IMG/VR virus record: IMGVR_UViG_3300031688_000130
Location: 1-23,560 of that record
Strand: one strand, 5' to 3'
Source: a virus
DNA: 23,560 nt
Made by a program: the position numbers and the translations under genes. The notes under the pieces are model-generated. The model saw only the letters and a list, made by a program, of their open reading frames with translations, ran no database searches and had not been told where the DNA came from. This document shows positions 5,779 through 14,383 of the stretch, piece by piece (position 1 is the first letter of the stretch; the number at the start of each line of letters is the position of its first letter).

Positions 5779-6970
5779 CGAAAAATATAATGCACTATTT
5801 ACATCAGATGCTAGATACTTTATTATAACAGGAGGTAGGGGTTCTGGAAAGTCTTTTGCAGTTACAGTTTTTCTAACGCTCTTAACTATGTCTAGGAATG
5901 TTAGAGTCCTATTCACACGTTATACAATGACATCAGCACACCTATCAATCATTCCTGAGTTCTTAGAGAAGATAGGGCTGCTTGGATATGACAATACCTT
6001 TAGCGTAAACAAAGCTGAGGTAATAAACTTAGGAAACAAATCAGACATCCTATTTAGAGGTATCAAGACATCAGCAGGAAACCAGACTGCAAGTCTAAAG
6101 TCATTACAAGGGATAAGCACTTGGGTACTTGATGAAGCCGAAGAACTTGTAGATGAGAATATCTTTGATACTATTGATTTAAGTATAAGAGAAAAGAAAG
6201 TGCAGAATAGAATCATATTAGTATTAAATCCAGTTACTAAAGAACATTGGATATACAAAAGGTTTTTTGAGGACAAAGGAGTTGAAGGTGGTTTTAATGG
6301 CGTTAAAGACAATGTATGCTATATCCATAGTACATACCTAGATAATGAAACAAATCTCTCTGAGAGCTTCCTAGAGCGTATTAAGAGCATAAGGCATAAT
6401 AACTTTAAAAAGTATCAGCATAAGATTCTTGGGGGATGGTTAGCAAAAGCCGAGGGGGTTGTCTTCGAAAATTGGAGTATAGGTGAATTTAATCCTGATA
6501 ACTTACAGACTTCTTGTGGAATGGACTTTGGGTTCTCAATAGACCCTGACTCATTAACTGAAGTAGCAATAGATAAGAAGCATAAGAAGATATACTTAAA
6601 AGAACACCTTTATCGTAATGGATTAAAGAGTCAAGAGCTTGCTCAGATAATATTAGACAAAGTAGATAGTAAATTAATCATAGCAGATTCAGCAGAGCCT
6701 AGACTAATAGCAGACTTAAAGCATTTAGGAGTAAACATTAAAGCAGTTAAGAAAGGAACTATTGAAAGTGGTATAACTAGAATGCAAGACTATGAGCTTA
6801 TAGTAAGTCCTGAATCAACTAACATAGCTAAAGAGTTAAACAACTATGTATATTCAGACAAGGGTTCAAAATTATACGTAGATAATTGGAATCACGCAAT
6901 AGACGGCATTAGATATAATGTAATCTATCACCTAGACAATCCAAACTCAGGAAGGTATTTTGTGCAGTAA
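5768..6970 (+). CDS. terL: Terminase large subunit (non-ATG start or frameshifted)
   Basis: DNA-packaging ATPase/nuclease, 400 residues if read from CTG 5768. Walker A 'GGRGSGKS' lies at residues 22-29 (5831-5854). Walker B is 'WVLDEAEE' (D122, E123) and the coupling motif 'LVLNP' has N154. The nuclease half has 'GMDFGF' (D253), 'IADSAEP' (D307) and 'AIDGIRY' (D379), the three expected metal-binding acidic residues. The first ATG in frame is at 5888, downstream of Walker A, so it cannot be the functional start. In-frame TAA at 5762-5764 limits the start to 5765 or later, and CTG 5768 is the only near-cognate start that restores the family-like N-terminus (NLSEKYNALFTSDARYFIIT). A +1 frameshift from terS is the alternative. 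Confidence 0.9.
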   Translation: MNLSEKYNALFTSDARYFIITGGRGSGKSFAVTVFLTLLTMSRNVRVLFTRYTMTSAHLSIIPEFLEKIGLLGYDNTFSVNKAEVINLGNKSDILFRGIKTSAGNQTASLKSLQGISTWVLDEAEELVDENIFDTIDLSIREKKVQNRIILVLNPVTKEHWIYKRFFEDKGVEGGFNGVKDNVCYIHSTYLDNETNLSESFLERIKSIRHNNFKKYQHKILGGWLAKAEGVVFENWSIGEFNPDNLQTSCGMDFGFSIDPDSLTEVAIDKKHKKIYLKEHLYRNGLKSQELAQIILDKVDSKLIIADSAEPRLIADLKHLGVNIKAVKKGTIESGITRMQDYELIVSPESTNIAKELNNYVYSDKGSKLYVDNWNHAIDGIRYNVIYHLDNPNSGRYFVQ

Positions 6971-6981
6971 AAAAAATCGTT

Positions 6982-7012
6982 AAACTAAAAACAATAAATT
7001 TCTATTATATAG
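6982..7012 (+). promoter_or_regulatory. Late-promoter-like motif, copy 2 (before the tail-chaperone-like gene)
   Basis: TTCTATTATATAG runs 7000-7012 and ends three bases before the ATG at 7016. The upstream CAAA box is not intact here: the matching position 6982 reads AAACT. The closeness to the ATG suggests a leaderless or nearly leaderless transcript if the motif acts as a -10 element. Confidence 0.55.
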
Positions 7013-7015
7013 TGT

Positions 7016-7615
7016 ATGAAAGTTAAAATTAAAAAAGGAAGTAAATCAAAAGAGTTCAATTTAATCAATAGTTGGTCGGATGTTACGTTGGAAACTTGGC
7101 TAAAACTTATTGACTTTGAAACAGGAACAAAGACAGAAGAAGCTACAGAAACAATAGCAGCACTTTCTGACATTCCTAAGCAGTTAGTAAAGGAGTTATC
7201 CTTATCAGATGTAGCTGTTATAATGAGTAAGATAGGCGAGCTACAAGCCAAGCAAGATACTAAGCTAAAAAGGATAATAGAAGTAAATGGTGTTGAGTAC
7301 GGATATCATCCACAACTTTCAGAAATTACATTAGGTGAGTATGCAGACATAGAGCAGTTTATTAAGAACGGAATAGAAAATAATTTACCTGAATTAATGG
7401 CAGTTCTTTACAGACCTATTAAAGAAAAGAAAAATGATATTTATATTATAGACTCCTATGATGGAGATATACGACTCAGAGCAGAAGAGATAAAACAGAT
7501 GTCAGCAGAACAAGTGCAAAGTGCATTGGTTTTTTTTTACAATTTCGTGAAGGAGTTGTCGCTGATTTTGCCATCATATTTGATGGAGAAGCAGAAGGAA
7601 ATGAAACAGCAATAG
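7016..7615 (+). CDS. Tail-assembly-chaperone-like protein, zero-frame product
   Basis: A 199-residue protein with an N-terminal half of helices and strands, a central 'LSEITLGEYADIEQF' segment and 'LMAVLYRPIKEK', then 'MSAEQVQSALVFFYNFVKEL'. The 'T-L-G-E-Y … A-V-L-Y-R-P-I … FFY' series recurs in Bacteroidetes and marine phages. The gene has the layout of lambda gpG/gpGT-type tail assembly chaperones: a slippery run near its 3' end (7530-7538) and a second frame continuing to 7779. The shorter product ends with 25 residues unique to the zero frame. Chaperones of this type bind the tape measure during tail assembly. Here the tape measure gene is 6.6 kb downstream rather than adjacent, which is unusual. 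Confidence 0.65.
   Translation: MKVKIKKGSKSKEFNLINSWSDVTLETWLKLIDFETGTKTEEATETIAALSDIPKQLVKELSLSDVAVIMSKIGELQAKQDTKLKRIIEVNGVEYGYHPQLSEITLGEYADIEQFIKNGIENNLPELMAVLYRPIKEKKNDIYIIDSYDGDIRLRAEEIKQMSAEQVQSALVFFYNFVKELSLILPSYLMEKQKEMKQQ
7531..7537 (+). promoter_or_regulatory. Programmed -1 frameshift slippery heptamer T TTT TTT
   Basis: In the frame of the 7016 gene the codons read GTT TTT TTT TAC, so T7531 TTT7532-7534 TTT7535-7537 is a textbook X XXY YYZ heptamer within a run of nine Ts (7530-7538). A slip of one base continues with TTA CAA TTT CGT into the frame ending at 7779. A perfect hairpin, CCATCA-TATT-TGATGG (7571-7586), lies 33 bases downstream; that spacing is longer than usual for a stimulator, so its role is uncertain. 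Confidence 0.75.
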
Positions 7616-7779
7616 CAACTGAAGATTTTGCTAGCAAGTGGGGATGGTTCGGAGTTATGCACAGATTGTGTGGAGAGGATATAAGTAAATTAGAAAGTAT
7701 TACAAAGCTAAGTCTTTTAGAATGCTTGACCTGGCTAAGTTATGAAACAGATTTGAACTCACAAAATAAAGTAAAGTAA
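7537..7779 (+). CDS. Frameshift extension of the tail-assembly-chaperone-like protein
   Basis: This frame is -1 relative to the 7016 gene. It encodes 80 residues after the slip: a 'LQFREGVVADFAIIFDGEAE' start, then a helical domain containing 'FASKWGWFGVMHRLCGEDI' and 'LSLLECLTWLSYETD', to TAA at 7777-7779. The only ATG in it is well inside the conserved-looking domain, so it is unlikely to be translated alone. Fused to residues 1-174 of the upstream gene it gives a 254-residue product. The next gene begins at the base after its stop (7780), which supports this stop as a real gene end. The extension would correspond to the T part of lambda gpGT, which recruits the tail tube protein; that equivalence is inferred. 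Confidence 0.72.
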   Translation, partial: LQFREGVVADFAIIFDGEAEGNETAIATEDFASKWGWFGVMHRLCGEDISKLESITKLSLLECLTWLSYETDLNSQNKVK

Positions 7780-8328
7780 ATGGTTAATAATAAGACATAT
7801 AATAACGTAGTAAATACTCTTCTTAGATTAGGTGAGTATCACAAGCAAATAGAATCAACTTCTGTAGGAAATATATTTGACATCAATCTTGAAAAGATGC
7901 AGAAATTTCCCTTACTACATATTAACCCCACAAACGTAGTAACTGGCGAAAGTCAATTAACGTATAACTTCCAAATCTTTATTATGGACATGGTAACAGA
8001 AAAGGATAACTGGACTAAGAACTTTACAAACGCTAACTTTCCTAAATTAGTAAAAACTTTAACTAATGAGCAAGATGTATTTAATGAAACTTTACAAATT
8101 GTAACTGACTTCATTGGAATGCTTAGACACAGTACAAGACAATCATTAGCAGGAGTTGATGATATTAATTTCCCTTTATACTTTACGGAAGATCAATTTA
8201 CTATTGAGCCTTTTGAAGAAAGATTCGATAATCTTTGTTGCGGATATGTATTTAATATTGGTATCTTAGTTATGAATGACTTTCAGACTTGTGAAATTCC
8301 AGTAGATACTAATGGAGCAGGATATTAA
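7780..8328 (+). CDS. Putative tail terminator / tail completion protein
   Basis: A 182-residue soluble protein that starts directly after the frameshift-extension stop. It has an N-terminal helix, then 'SVGNIFDINLEKMQKFPLLH' and a beta strand with 'YNFQIFIMDMV', an acidic 'TNEQDVFNETLQIVTDFIGML' helix, and a C-terminal beta part. The mix of an N-terminal helix with strands around '(K/R)FP(L/V)' and a late helix recurs in Bacteroidetes siphophages and fits a tail terminator-like fold, but I cannot prove it. It lies between the chaperone-like gene and other neck/tail genes. Confidence 0.45.
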   Translation: MVNNKTYNNVVNTLLRLGEYHKQIESTSVGNIFDINLEKMQKFPLLHINPTNVVTGESQLTYNFQIFIMDMVTEKDNWTKNFTNANFPKLVKTLTNEQDVFNETLQIVTDFIGMLRHSTRQSLAGVDDINFPLYFTEDQFTIEPFEERFDNLCCGYVFNIGILVMNDFQTCEIPVDTNGAGY

Positions 8329-8399
8329 TGAAATGGAAGTTAAAATGGCTAACAGTAGAAATAGGATGGAAAAAATTTAAAATAACAATTAATTTATAA
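8328..8399 (+). CDS. 23-residue microprotein candidate
   Basis: The ATG at 8328 overlaps the preceding TAA (TAATG), and the frame runs 23 codons to TAA at 8397-8399, almost filling the 75-base gap before the next gene. The product is basic and Trp-rich, starting MKWKLKWLTVEIGWKKF, and resembles an amphipathic helix. The coupling signal is the same as for neighbours, but a chance frame this short is common. Confidence 0.3.
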   Translation: MKWKLKWLTVEIGWKKFKITINL

Positions 8400-8403
8400 A
8401 AAT

Positions 8404-8850
8404 ATGGCAGACTTAGTAACGACAATCTCAGAAACATGTACACTTAATGGAAGCCTTAGAGGCTCAGTAAATTCTTTAACTACAGCAGGAGTTAATGACG
8501 TATTTGAAAGGATAGTAACCTGTACGGCATCAGTAACTACAACAGTAGCAGTATTCGATACGCTACCATCAACATCAGCAGGAGCTATTGATGTAGATAG
8601 GACTAGATACGTTCGAGTAACAAACTTGGAAACGGCAGTAGATATTGAGCTAGCAGTACAAACTACTACATCAAGTTATACAGTAACAGTAAGAGCAGGA
8701 GGTTCTCACGTTCTATATTCAGGTGATGTAATTGCTTTAGGTCAAGTAGGCGCTCCTTCTTTTGGAACTATGTTAAACTTAGCTTCTTTACAAGTAAAAC
8801 CTACAACAGCGGTTACTGCTAGAGTTGAAGTATTTGTTGGAGTAGAATAG
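8404..8850 (+). CDS. Small beta-rich virion protein (putative)
   Basis: A 148-residue protein rich in Thr, Ser and Val, with alternating hydrophobic residues throughout ('VTVRAGGSHVLYSGDVIAL'), predicting a beta-sandwich. There are almost no Lys or helices. It sits inside the tail block, and its stop overlaps the GTG start of the next gene (TAGTG at 8848-8852). Small beta proteins of this kind in phages include decoration and tail-tube-associated proteins. I do not recognise a specific family. Confidence 0.5.
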   Translation: MADLVTTISETCTLNGSLRGSVNSLTTAGVNDVFERIVTCTASVTTTVAVFDTLPSTSAGAIDVDRTRYVRVTNLETAVDIELAVQTTTSSYTVTVRAGGSHVLYSGDVIALGQVGAPSFGTMLNLASLQVKPTTAVTARVEVFVGVE

Positions 8851-9398
8851 TGAAAACTAAAAATATAGAAAGGTACTTAGAAAGCTTTGGGAAACAGGTA
8901 GTAAAAGATTCAAGAGATCTATTGCAAAATGCAAAAGGAAGTACTTCTTTAGGTAATTCAATTAGATTTACAGTAACAAAAGAAGAAGGTGGTTTTTCTA
9001 CAAAGTTCTACATGGAAGAATATGGACAGTTTTTAGATAAAGGAGTATCTGGAAATAAAGTAAAACAATCATATATAAACTATGATGGTCAAAAGAAATC
9101 AAGTCCAGGAAAAGGATATACAACCAAAGGTCCGCCAATTGATATATTATCTAAATGGATTAAAAAAAAAGGAATAAAACCAAAAGGATTTAAAAGAGGA
9201 AGGTCAAAAGATACAGGGCAATTTGTTTCAGGGTTTGCTTTTTTAATAAGTAGGAAAATAAAAAGAGAAGGAATTAAGAGTCTAAGCTTTTTTCAGAAAC
9301 CTTTAGGATTACAATTTAAAAAGTTAGAAAAAGATTTTCTTAAAATATTAACGTTAGATATAAGAAATAATCTTGTAGAATTTTATAGACCAAAATAA
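8850..9398 (+). CDS. HK97 gp10-like neck / tail completion protein
   Basis: A 182-residue basic protein starting at GTG. It has an N-terminal helix, then a strand pair and 'YMEEYGQFLDKGVSG' (residues 54-68), which matches the 'x-Y-x-x-F-L-x-x-G-V-x-G' segment typical of HK97 gp10-like and related head-tail joining proteins. This is followed by a long Lys/Gly loop (KGYTTKGPPIDILSKWIKKK). A nine-A run at 9162-9170 lies in frame and does not break the gene. Such proteins sit at the neck of the virion and fix the tail to the head or complete the tail. The family match is by motif. Confidence 0.6.
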   Translation: MKTKNIERYLESFGKQVVKDSRDLLQNAKGSTSLGNSIRFTVTKEEGGFSTKFYMEEYGQFLDKGVSGNKVKQSYINYDGQKKSSPGKGYTTKGPPIDILSKWIKKKGIKPKGFKRGRSKDTGQFVSGFAFLISRKIKREGIKSLSFFQKPLGLQFKKLEKDFLKILTLDIRNNLVEFYRPK

Positions 9399-9405
9399 TT
9401 AAATA

Positions 9406-10803
9406 ATGGCAACAATAATAGAACAGAAACCTTTATTCGATACTTTAACAGCAGGAGAGAATGTAATTTTTGCAGTATCTAATACTAATATAGTTTCAAC
9501 TTTTACAGATGTAAAATTTATTGCTACAGTACATATAAGCAACCAAATCCCTAACCCATCAGTATTAACAGATGTAGTAGGTACTTTTAAAACTACCCCT
9601 AACAATGCAGGAGTAGGAATGTTCAACTTTAGTCCTATAGTAGAAAGTTTTGTTAGTTCTGATAACTTAGCAAGGAAAGACAGTACATATAAAGGAGTGT
9701 TAAATGGAACAGATAATAACGTGCCTATGCATTTAATTGATAAATTCTCAGGAAATATTAATACTATGAGATACTTAGTCATAAAGTTTACTGTACAATA
9801 CAACGATGGCACAGGAAGTATTATTGAAAATACTACAGGAGATATTTCTTTACCTATGAAATTAATAAATGGGTATCTTAAATACACTGATGAGTTAGAT
9901 TTAAACGGTGTTAATTTTGGCTACAATATTCTTAATAAATTTTCCTTTTCAAATACTCAAGAAAGAAAGTTTTTGACTAATGCTCCTTTAATACAATACG
10001 CTAATATAAATGATTACGGAACTGTAGGGCTATTAATGTCAAATCCTTTTTTTCCAGGTTTAGGATCAGCAGGTGCATACGGTATAAGGTATAAGTATTA
10101 TGACGATTCAGACGTTCTTCTAAATTCTGAAGATATTCAACAATCAAGTAACGGGGGCTTTAAATATCCTCAATCTATTATAGACGCTCAAATACTTTAT
10201 GCAGGAGTCTTTCCTGCTAACTTATCTAACTGGAGTACTATATTTAACGTTAATATAACAAAATTATCATATTACACTTTTCAAGTCATAGGGTCTACTG
10301 GTACTGTTATGTCATCTTTATATAGGATGAATATTAACTGTCCTAACACAAAAGGATTTGAGTCTATTAGACTTTGTTGGTTAAATCAGTGGGGTACTTG
10401 GGACTACTATACTTTTATCATGAAGTCTATTAAGAAAATTTCTACAAAAGGAAGTACATACCAGCAATTAGAAGGAAGTTGGAACTCTAGCTCTTACAGA
10501 ATTGACAGCTTTAGAGGAGGCAAGAAAGCCTTTAGAGTAAATGCTAAAGAAAAGATAACAATGAATACAGATTTTGTAAACGAGTCAGAATCAGCTTGGT
10601 TCGAAGAGCTTATTAATAGTCCTGAAGTTTATCTGTTAAAGGAAAAATCATCTGATAAACTTAATTCTTCTCTTAATAAATATGTAACACCTGTAAGACT
10701 TACAACTTCTAGCTATACTAAAAAGACCGTCGCTAATGATAAGCTAATGCAGTACACTTTTGAAGTTGAAAAAAGCAAGACACTTAGAACTCAGTCTATA
10801 TAA
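9406..10803 (+). CDS. Virion structural protein, probably distal tail/baseplate
   Basis: A 465-residue beta-rich protein. The N-terminal region has 'FDTLTAGENVIFAVSN', the start of a beta-sandwich domain often seen in Bacteroidetes phage tail proteins. The middle contains 'RLCWLNQWGTWDYYTF' (about residues 322-337), a strong marker of this structural family. The C-terminal part has a 'W-F-E-E-L-x-x-S-P-x-V-Y-L' segment and ends with a strand and 'SKTLRTQSI', like distal tail proteins that form rings at the tail tip. It overlaps the next gene by one base (TAATG). The precise tail position is inferred from order. Confidence 0.6.
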   Translation: MATIIEQKPLFDTLTAGENVIFAVSNTNIVSTFTDVKFIATVHISNQIPNPSVLTDVVGTFKTTPNNAGVGMFNFSPIVESFVSSDNLARKDSTYKGVLNGTDNNVPMHLIDKFSGNINTMRYLVIKFTVQYNDGTGSIIENTTGDISLPMKLINGYLKYTDELDLNGVNFGYNILNKFSFSNTQERKFLTNAPLIQYANINDYGTVGLLMSNPFFPGLGSAGAYGIRYKYYDDSDVLLNSEDIQQSSNGGFKYPQSIIDAQILYAGVFPANLSNWSTIFNVNITKLSYYTFQVIGSTGTVMSSLYRMNINCPNTKGFESIRLCWLNQWGTWDYYTFIMKSIKKISTKGSTYQQLEGSWNSSSYRIDSFRGGKKAFRVNAKEKITMNTDFVNESESAWFEELINSPEVYLLKEKSSDKLNSSLNKYVTPVRLTTSSYTKKTVANDKLMQYTFEVEKSKTLRTQSI

Positions 10804-13511
10804 TGAGTGTTCAACTAATAATATATCCACAGATCTATGACGGTTACAATGCAAATATTTTTACGAATACAAGCCAATTTATTATTAACGGTAATAATTT
10901 TAGTACAGTAAATTCTTCAACAGATCATACAGTAACTTTATCAAATGGAACACAAGAAGCAATAGACTTTTATGGAGCATCTTTAACTGTTAATACATGG
11001 AAGAGATTTCATAAGGGTGCTTCTGGAGTTAGTGAATCAGGAGGTCTTGTAACTATAAATCCCAAATCAGGTCAAGTTCAGCAAGGGCTTATTCAGAAAT
11101 TATCTAATTTAACAGTAGGAAATTTTTATAATATTACTTTGGATATTAACACAAATATTAATACTACTAACGCTTTTGGTATTTGGATTTATTCAGGAAC
11201 TATTCTACAGCAAGTTATTCCTATTCCTAATAATACAGGTTTTGTAAATATTTCATTTAATGCCTTTTCAACAGATGATACTATTGTTATAGTTGGTGAT
11301 TCAACTATTGATCAGAAGCTTGTATTAAATTCTATTACTATTAGAGATGCACAACCTATTCCAACTGGAGCAATTCAAATATTAGGAGATGGGCAAGTTA
11401 TTTGTGATCTTTATGAAGATGAAGATTTACCACTTACTTTAAGTGTTGATGATTTTAAAAATGTCGCTGAAAATGTACAGTCTTATTCTAAAGCCTTTAA
11501 AATTCCTGGCACAAAAAGAAATAATAGAATATTCGATCATATTTTTGAAATTACTAGAGAAGTAGCTGGATCTGGAGGATTAATATTTAATCCATACCAA
11601 AAAACAAAAGCAGTTTTAAAGCAGGACGGATTTCTTTTATTTGAAGGATATTTAAGAATGTTAGATATAATAGATAAGGAAGGAGAAATTAGTTATAATG
11701 TAAATTTATATTCTGAAGTTATAGCTTTAGCCGATATTTTACAAGAAAGAACATTTAAAGATTTAGACTTTACAGAGCTAGAACATGACTATAATTATAG
11801 TAATATAAGAAACAGTTGGCAAGGAATATTACCAGTTGCACCTTTGCCTTCAGGAAGTTTTGCAGGCTCAACAGGAGCTACTGCTACTAATGTATTAAGA
11901 TATCCTTTTTGTAATTGGAATCATCAATATAGCTACACAAATTCAGGGAATCCAAAACTTACAACTTTAGAAAGCGCATTTAGACCTTTTATAAATATAA
12001 AATACTTAATTAATAATATTTTTGCAGATACAGATTTTACTTATGAATCTAATTTTTTTAATACTGCTGATTTTAATAAGCTTTTTATGGACTTTAACTG
12101 GGGGTCAGGCAATGCTCCTGTTATTTTTAACTCGACAGGTTTATTAACTAATAAAAGTGATGTTGGTCTTGGTACTTCTATGGCTACTTTAAATTTTGAT
12201 GAAATGAATGCACTTTTAGTTGGTGGCGATCCATTAAATGCAAATTTTGGATATTCAGCAGGAGTATTTACAGCTCAAGAAGACGGTCAAGTATATACGT
12301 TCAGTTATGATATGCGGTTCGATAATGTTTCATTATCAAGCGACACTGTATTTGTTCAATGGCTTGTTAATGGAACTCCTGTTGATGTGGCTACTTCAAC
12401 TTCTACTTTTTTCACTTATTCAGGATCTTTTACTACTTCACCATTAGCAGCAGGAGATACTGTGCTATGTCAAGCTTTTTCTACTTTAGGGTTGTATGAA
12501 TTAGATGGCGTTTTCGATCCATTCGGAACACCTTCATTAGTAACAATTACAACTACATCCTACCAAACTACATCAGATACGTTATTAGAAACTCTAAGAG
12601 GAGAATTAGGGCAGTGGGATTTCTTAAAAGGAATAATTACAATGTTTAATTTAGTAACTATTCCTGATGAAGATAATCCTTTAAATATAAAAATAGAACC
12701 GTATGCAGATATATTTGTAAATAATACAGATAGCGTTCAATTAAACTGGACTGAAAAAATAGATGTTTCTCAAATTAAATTAAAACCTTTAACAGAATTA
12801 AATAGAAAGACTATTTTTAAATTTGTTGAAGATGATGATGACTATGCATTTAATCAATATAAGAATTTAGTAGACGGTCATTTATACGGAAGTAAAAAGT
12901 TTATAGCTACAGATCAATTTGATATATTAACTGGAGAAGAAGAAATTATAGCAGAGCCTTTTGCAGCAACAGTAGTAAAGCCTCTTAGTTCTGAATTTCC
13001 TGAGTTAATAGTTCCTTCTATTTATTCTTATAATTTTAATGACGACACTTCTGAAGGATTCGATAACAGCCCTAGAATTATGTATAATAATGGGGTAGTA
13101 ACTATGACTTCAACTACTTATAGCGTTCCTACACAAAATGGAGTAGCTGGTGATGCATTTGAAGATGAATATTTACAGTTTAGTCATTTAACAGATATAC
13201 CTACAGTTACTTCTATTCCTCCAAGTTTAACAGATACTATAGACTTTCATTTTGGTGAATGTCAATTAATTACTGGAGTAGGAGCTCCTACTGTAAATAA
13301 TTTATTTGGTATGTACTGGCTTCCATACTTTAATGAGCTTTACAATCCTAATACTCGTATCATGACTATAAAAGTAGATTTAAGTCCTTCAGATATAAAT
13401 ACTTTTAAATTTAACGATACAGTTTTTATTAAGAACAGAGTCTTTAGAGTAAACAAAATAAACTACCAGCCGAACGAATTGGCAACAGTTGAATTTATAC
13501 TTATACCATAA
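10803..13511 (+). CDS. Large tail/baseplate protein with beta-sandwich (carbohydrate-binding-like) domains
   Basis: A 902-residue protein. Residues 1 to about 190 look like a beta-sandwich of the carbohydrate-binding type (Asn/Ser/Thr-rich, 'GNFYNITLDINTN', 'KLVLNSITIRDAQ'). Residues about 200-330 hold a core I have seen in Bacteroidetes phage tail proteins: 'DEDLPLTLSVDDFKNV', 'YSKAFKIPGTKRNNRIFDHI', 'FNPYQKTKAVL' and 'LLFEGYLRMLDI'. Residues about 460-590 are an inserted beta domain ('QVYTFSYDMRFDNVSL'). The C-terminus resembles a hub-type beta region. It probably forms part of the baseplate or tail hub, and the sandwich domains may bind host surface sugars. This is an inference. Confidence 0.6.
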   Translation: MSVQLIIYPQIYDGYNANIFTNTSQFIINGNNFSTVNSSTDHTVTLSNGTQEAIDFYGASLTVNTWKRFHKGASGVSESGGLVTINPKSGQVQQGLIQKLSNLTVGNFYNITLDINTNINTTNAFGIWIYSGTILQQVIPIPNNTGFVNISFNAFSTDDTIVIVGDSTIDQKLVLNSITIRDAQPIPTGAIQILGDGQVICDLYEDEDLPLTLSVDDFKNVAENVQSYSKAFKIPGTKRNNRIFDHIFEITREVAGSGGLIFNPYQKTKAVLKQDGFLLFEGYLRMLDIIDKEGEISYNVNLYSEVIALADILQERTFKDLDFTELEHDYNYSNIRNSWQGILPVAPLPSGSFAGSTGATATNVLRYPFCNWNHQYSYTNSGNPKLTTLESAFRPFINIKYLINNIFADTDFTYESNFFNTADFNKLFMDFNWGSGNAPVIFNSTGLLTNKSDVGLGTSMATLNFDEMNALLVGGDPLNANFGYSAGVFTAQEDGQVYTFSYDMRFDNVSLSSDTVFVQWLVNGTPVDVATSTSTFFTYSGSFTTSPLAAGDTVLCQAFSTLGLYELDGVFDPFGTPSLVTITTTSYQTTSDTLLETLRGELGQWDFLKGIITMFNLVTIPDEDNPLNIKIEPYADIFVNNTDSVQLNWTEKIDVSQIKLKPLTELNRKTIFKFVEDDDDYAFNQYKNLVDGHLYGSKKFIATDQFDILTGEEEIIAEPFAATVVKPLSSEFPELIVPSIYSYNFNDDTSEGFDNSPRIMYNNGVVTMTSTTYSVPTQNGVAGDAFEDEYLQFSHLTDIPTVTSIPPSLTDTIDFHFGECQLITGVGAPTVNNLFGMYWLPYFNELYNPNTRIMTIKVDLSPSDINTFKFNDTVFIKNRVFRVNKINYQPNELATVEFILIP

Positions 13512-14371
13512 TGTCAGCGATTCCAAGAGAAAATATTTCATACTTAACAGGGTTTACAGTAAAACCTGCTGCGATTTCACAAATTGGAATTGTAACTTTT
13601 ACAGATGGACAAAATGAAGTAACCCCTAATCAATTACAATGTGAGTCTTATGGATATACTTACAATGTAGTAAACGGAACTTGCAATATTTTTCGGTATA
13701 ATGCAAATTTAGATATAGCTGTTGCAAATGAAAATAACAGAACTTACGGATCAGGAAACTCTACTGAAACAGGTACTAATAATACTTTAATAATGGGCGT
13801 TGATAATACAGTTAAAGGTTTATCACGTAATAATATAATAATAGGTAATGAAAATCAAATAGCAAACGGAATAAATAATGCTAACGTTTCAGGTACTTTA
13901 GGAGAGGCAACAGCAACTAACTCAACAGTCTTAGGGGGTAACGCTCCTGATGACCTTTTAGGCGAAAGACAAGCTATCAGAGTTATTTACGGAAAACAAA
14001 CTACAAGTGCAGCAACTTTAGCTTCTAATCTAAACAATACTTCAGGTAGTTTTTTTAAAATTCCTATTAATACGGCAATTTATTTTAACGCTACTATTCT
14101 AGCGGTTAGAGTTGGTGGCACTAATACTGGTAATAATGGAGATTATTTAAGCATGATTGAACGAGGTGTTGCTATTAATAAATCAGGAGTTACTACTATT
14201 CAAAGAGAACGAGATGTAATAAAATCTTCAGGTACAATTACAGGATGGAATGCAGTAGCGTCAGTTTCAGGAGATGACTTTTCTATTTCAGTTAGAGGTC
14301 GAAATAGCGTTACTTTAGAATGGATTTGTAATATAGAAATTACACAATTAAAATCAGGCGTTGCACTTTAA
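13511..14371 (+). CDS. Tail fibre/tip protein with YadA-like beta-roll repeats
   Basis: A 286-residue protein. The N-terminus includes 'TPNQLQCESYGYTYN', a conserved element of tail proteins of marine phages. Residues about 75-140 are a run of short Asn-Gly repeats ('GSGNSTETGTNN', 'IIIGNENQIANGINN'), resembling degenerate YadA-head/left-handed beta-roll coils. 'STVLGGNAPDDL' closes the roll, and the C-terminal 120 residues form a beta domain (TAIYFNATILAVRV). This fits a trimeric fibre or tip that touches the host. It lies between the baseplate-like gene and the tape measure gene. Confidence 0.6.
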   Translation: MSAIPRENISYLTGFTVKPAAISQIGIVTFTDGQNEVTPNQLQCESYGYTYNVVNGTCNIFRYNANLDIAVANENNRTYGSGNSTETGTNNTLIMGVDNTVKGLSRNNIIIGNENQIANGINNANVSGTLGEATATNSTVLGGNAPDDLLGERQAIRVIYGKQTTSAATLASNLNNTSGSFFKIPINTAIYFNATILAVRVGGTNTGNNGDYLSMIERGVAINKSGVTTIQRERDVIKSSGTITGWNAVASVSGDDFSISVRGRNSVTLEWICNIEITQLKSGVAL

Positions 14372-14383
14372 AAAAATAAAACT

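Noticed and set aside
5888-6970. ATG 5888 as the start of the large terminase
   Set aside because: It would drop the Walker A motif at 5831-5854, without which the ATPase could not work; the frame is open and family-like back to 5765.
9162-9170. Nine-A run in the gp10-like gene as a frameshift site
   Set aside because: The -1 frame meets TAA after seven codons, and the zero frame continues through plausible coding sequence to its stop, with the next gene at 9406.
12238-12447. 69-codon + strand frame inside the large baseplate-like gene
   Set aside because: It lies entirely within the 902-residue gene in another frame, is Leu/Gln-rich, and has no independent signal.
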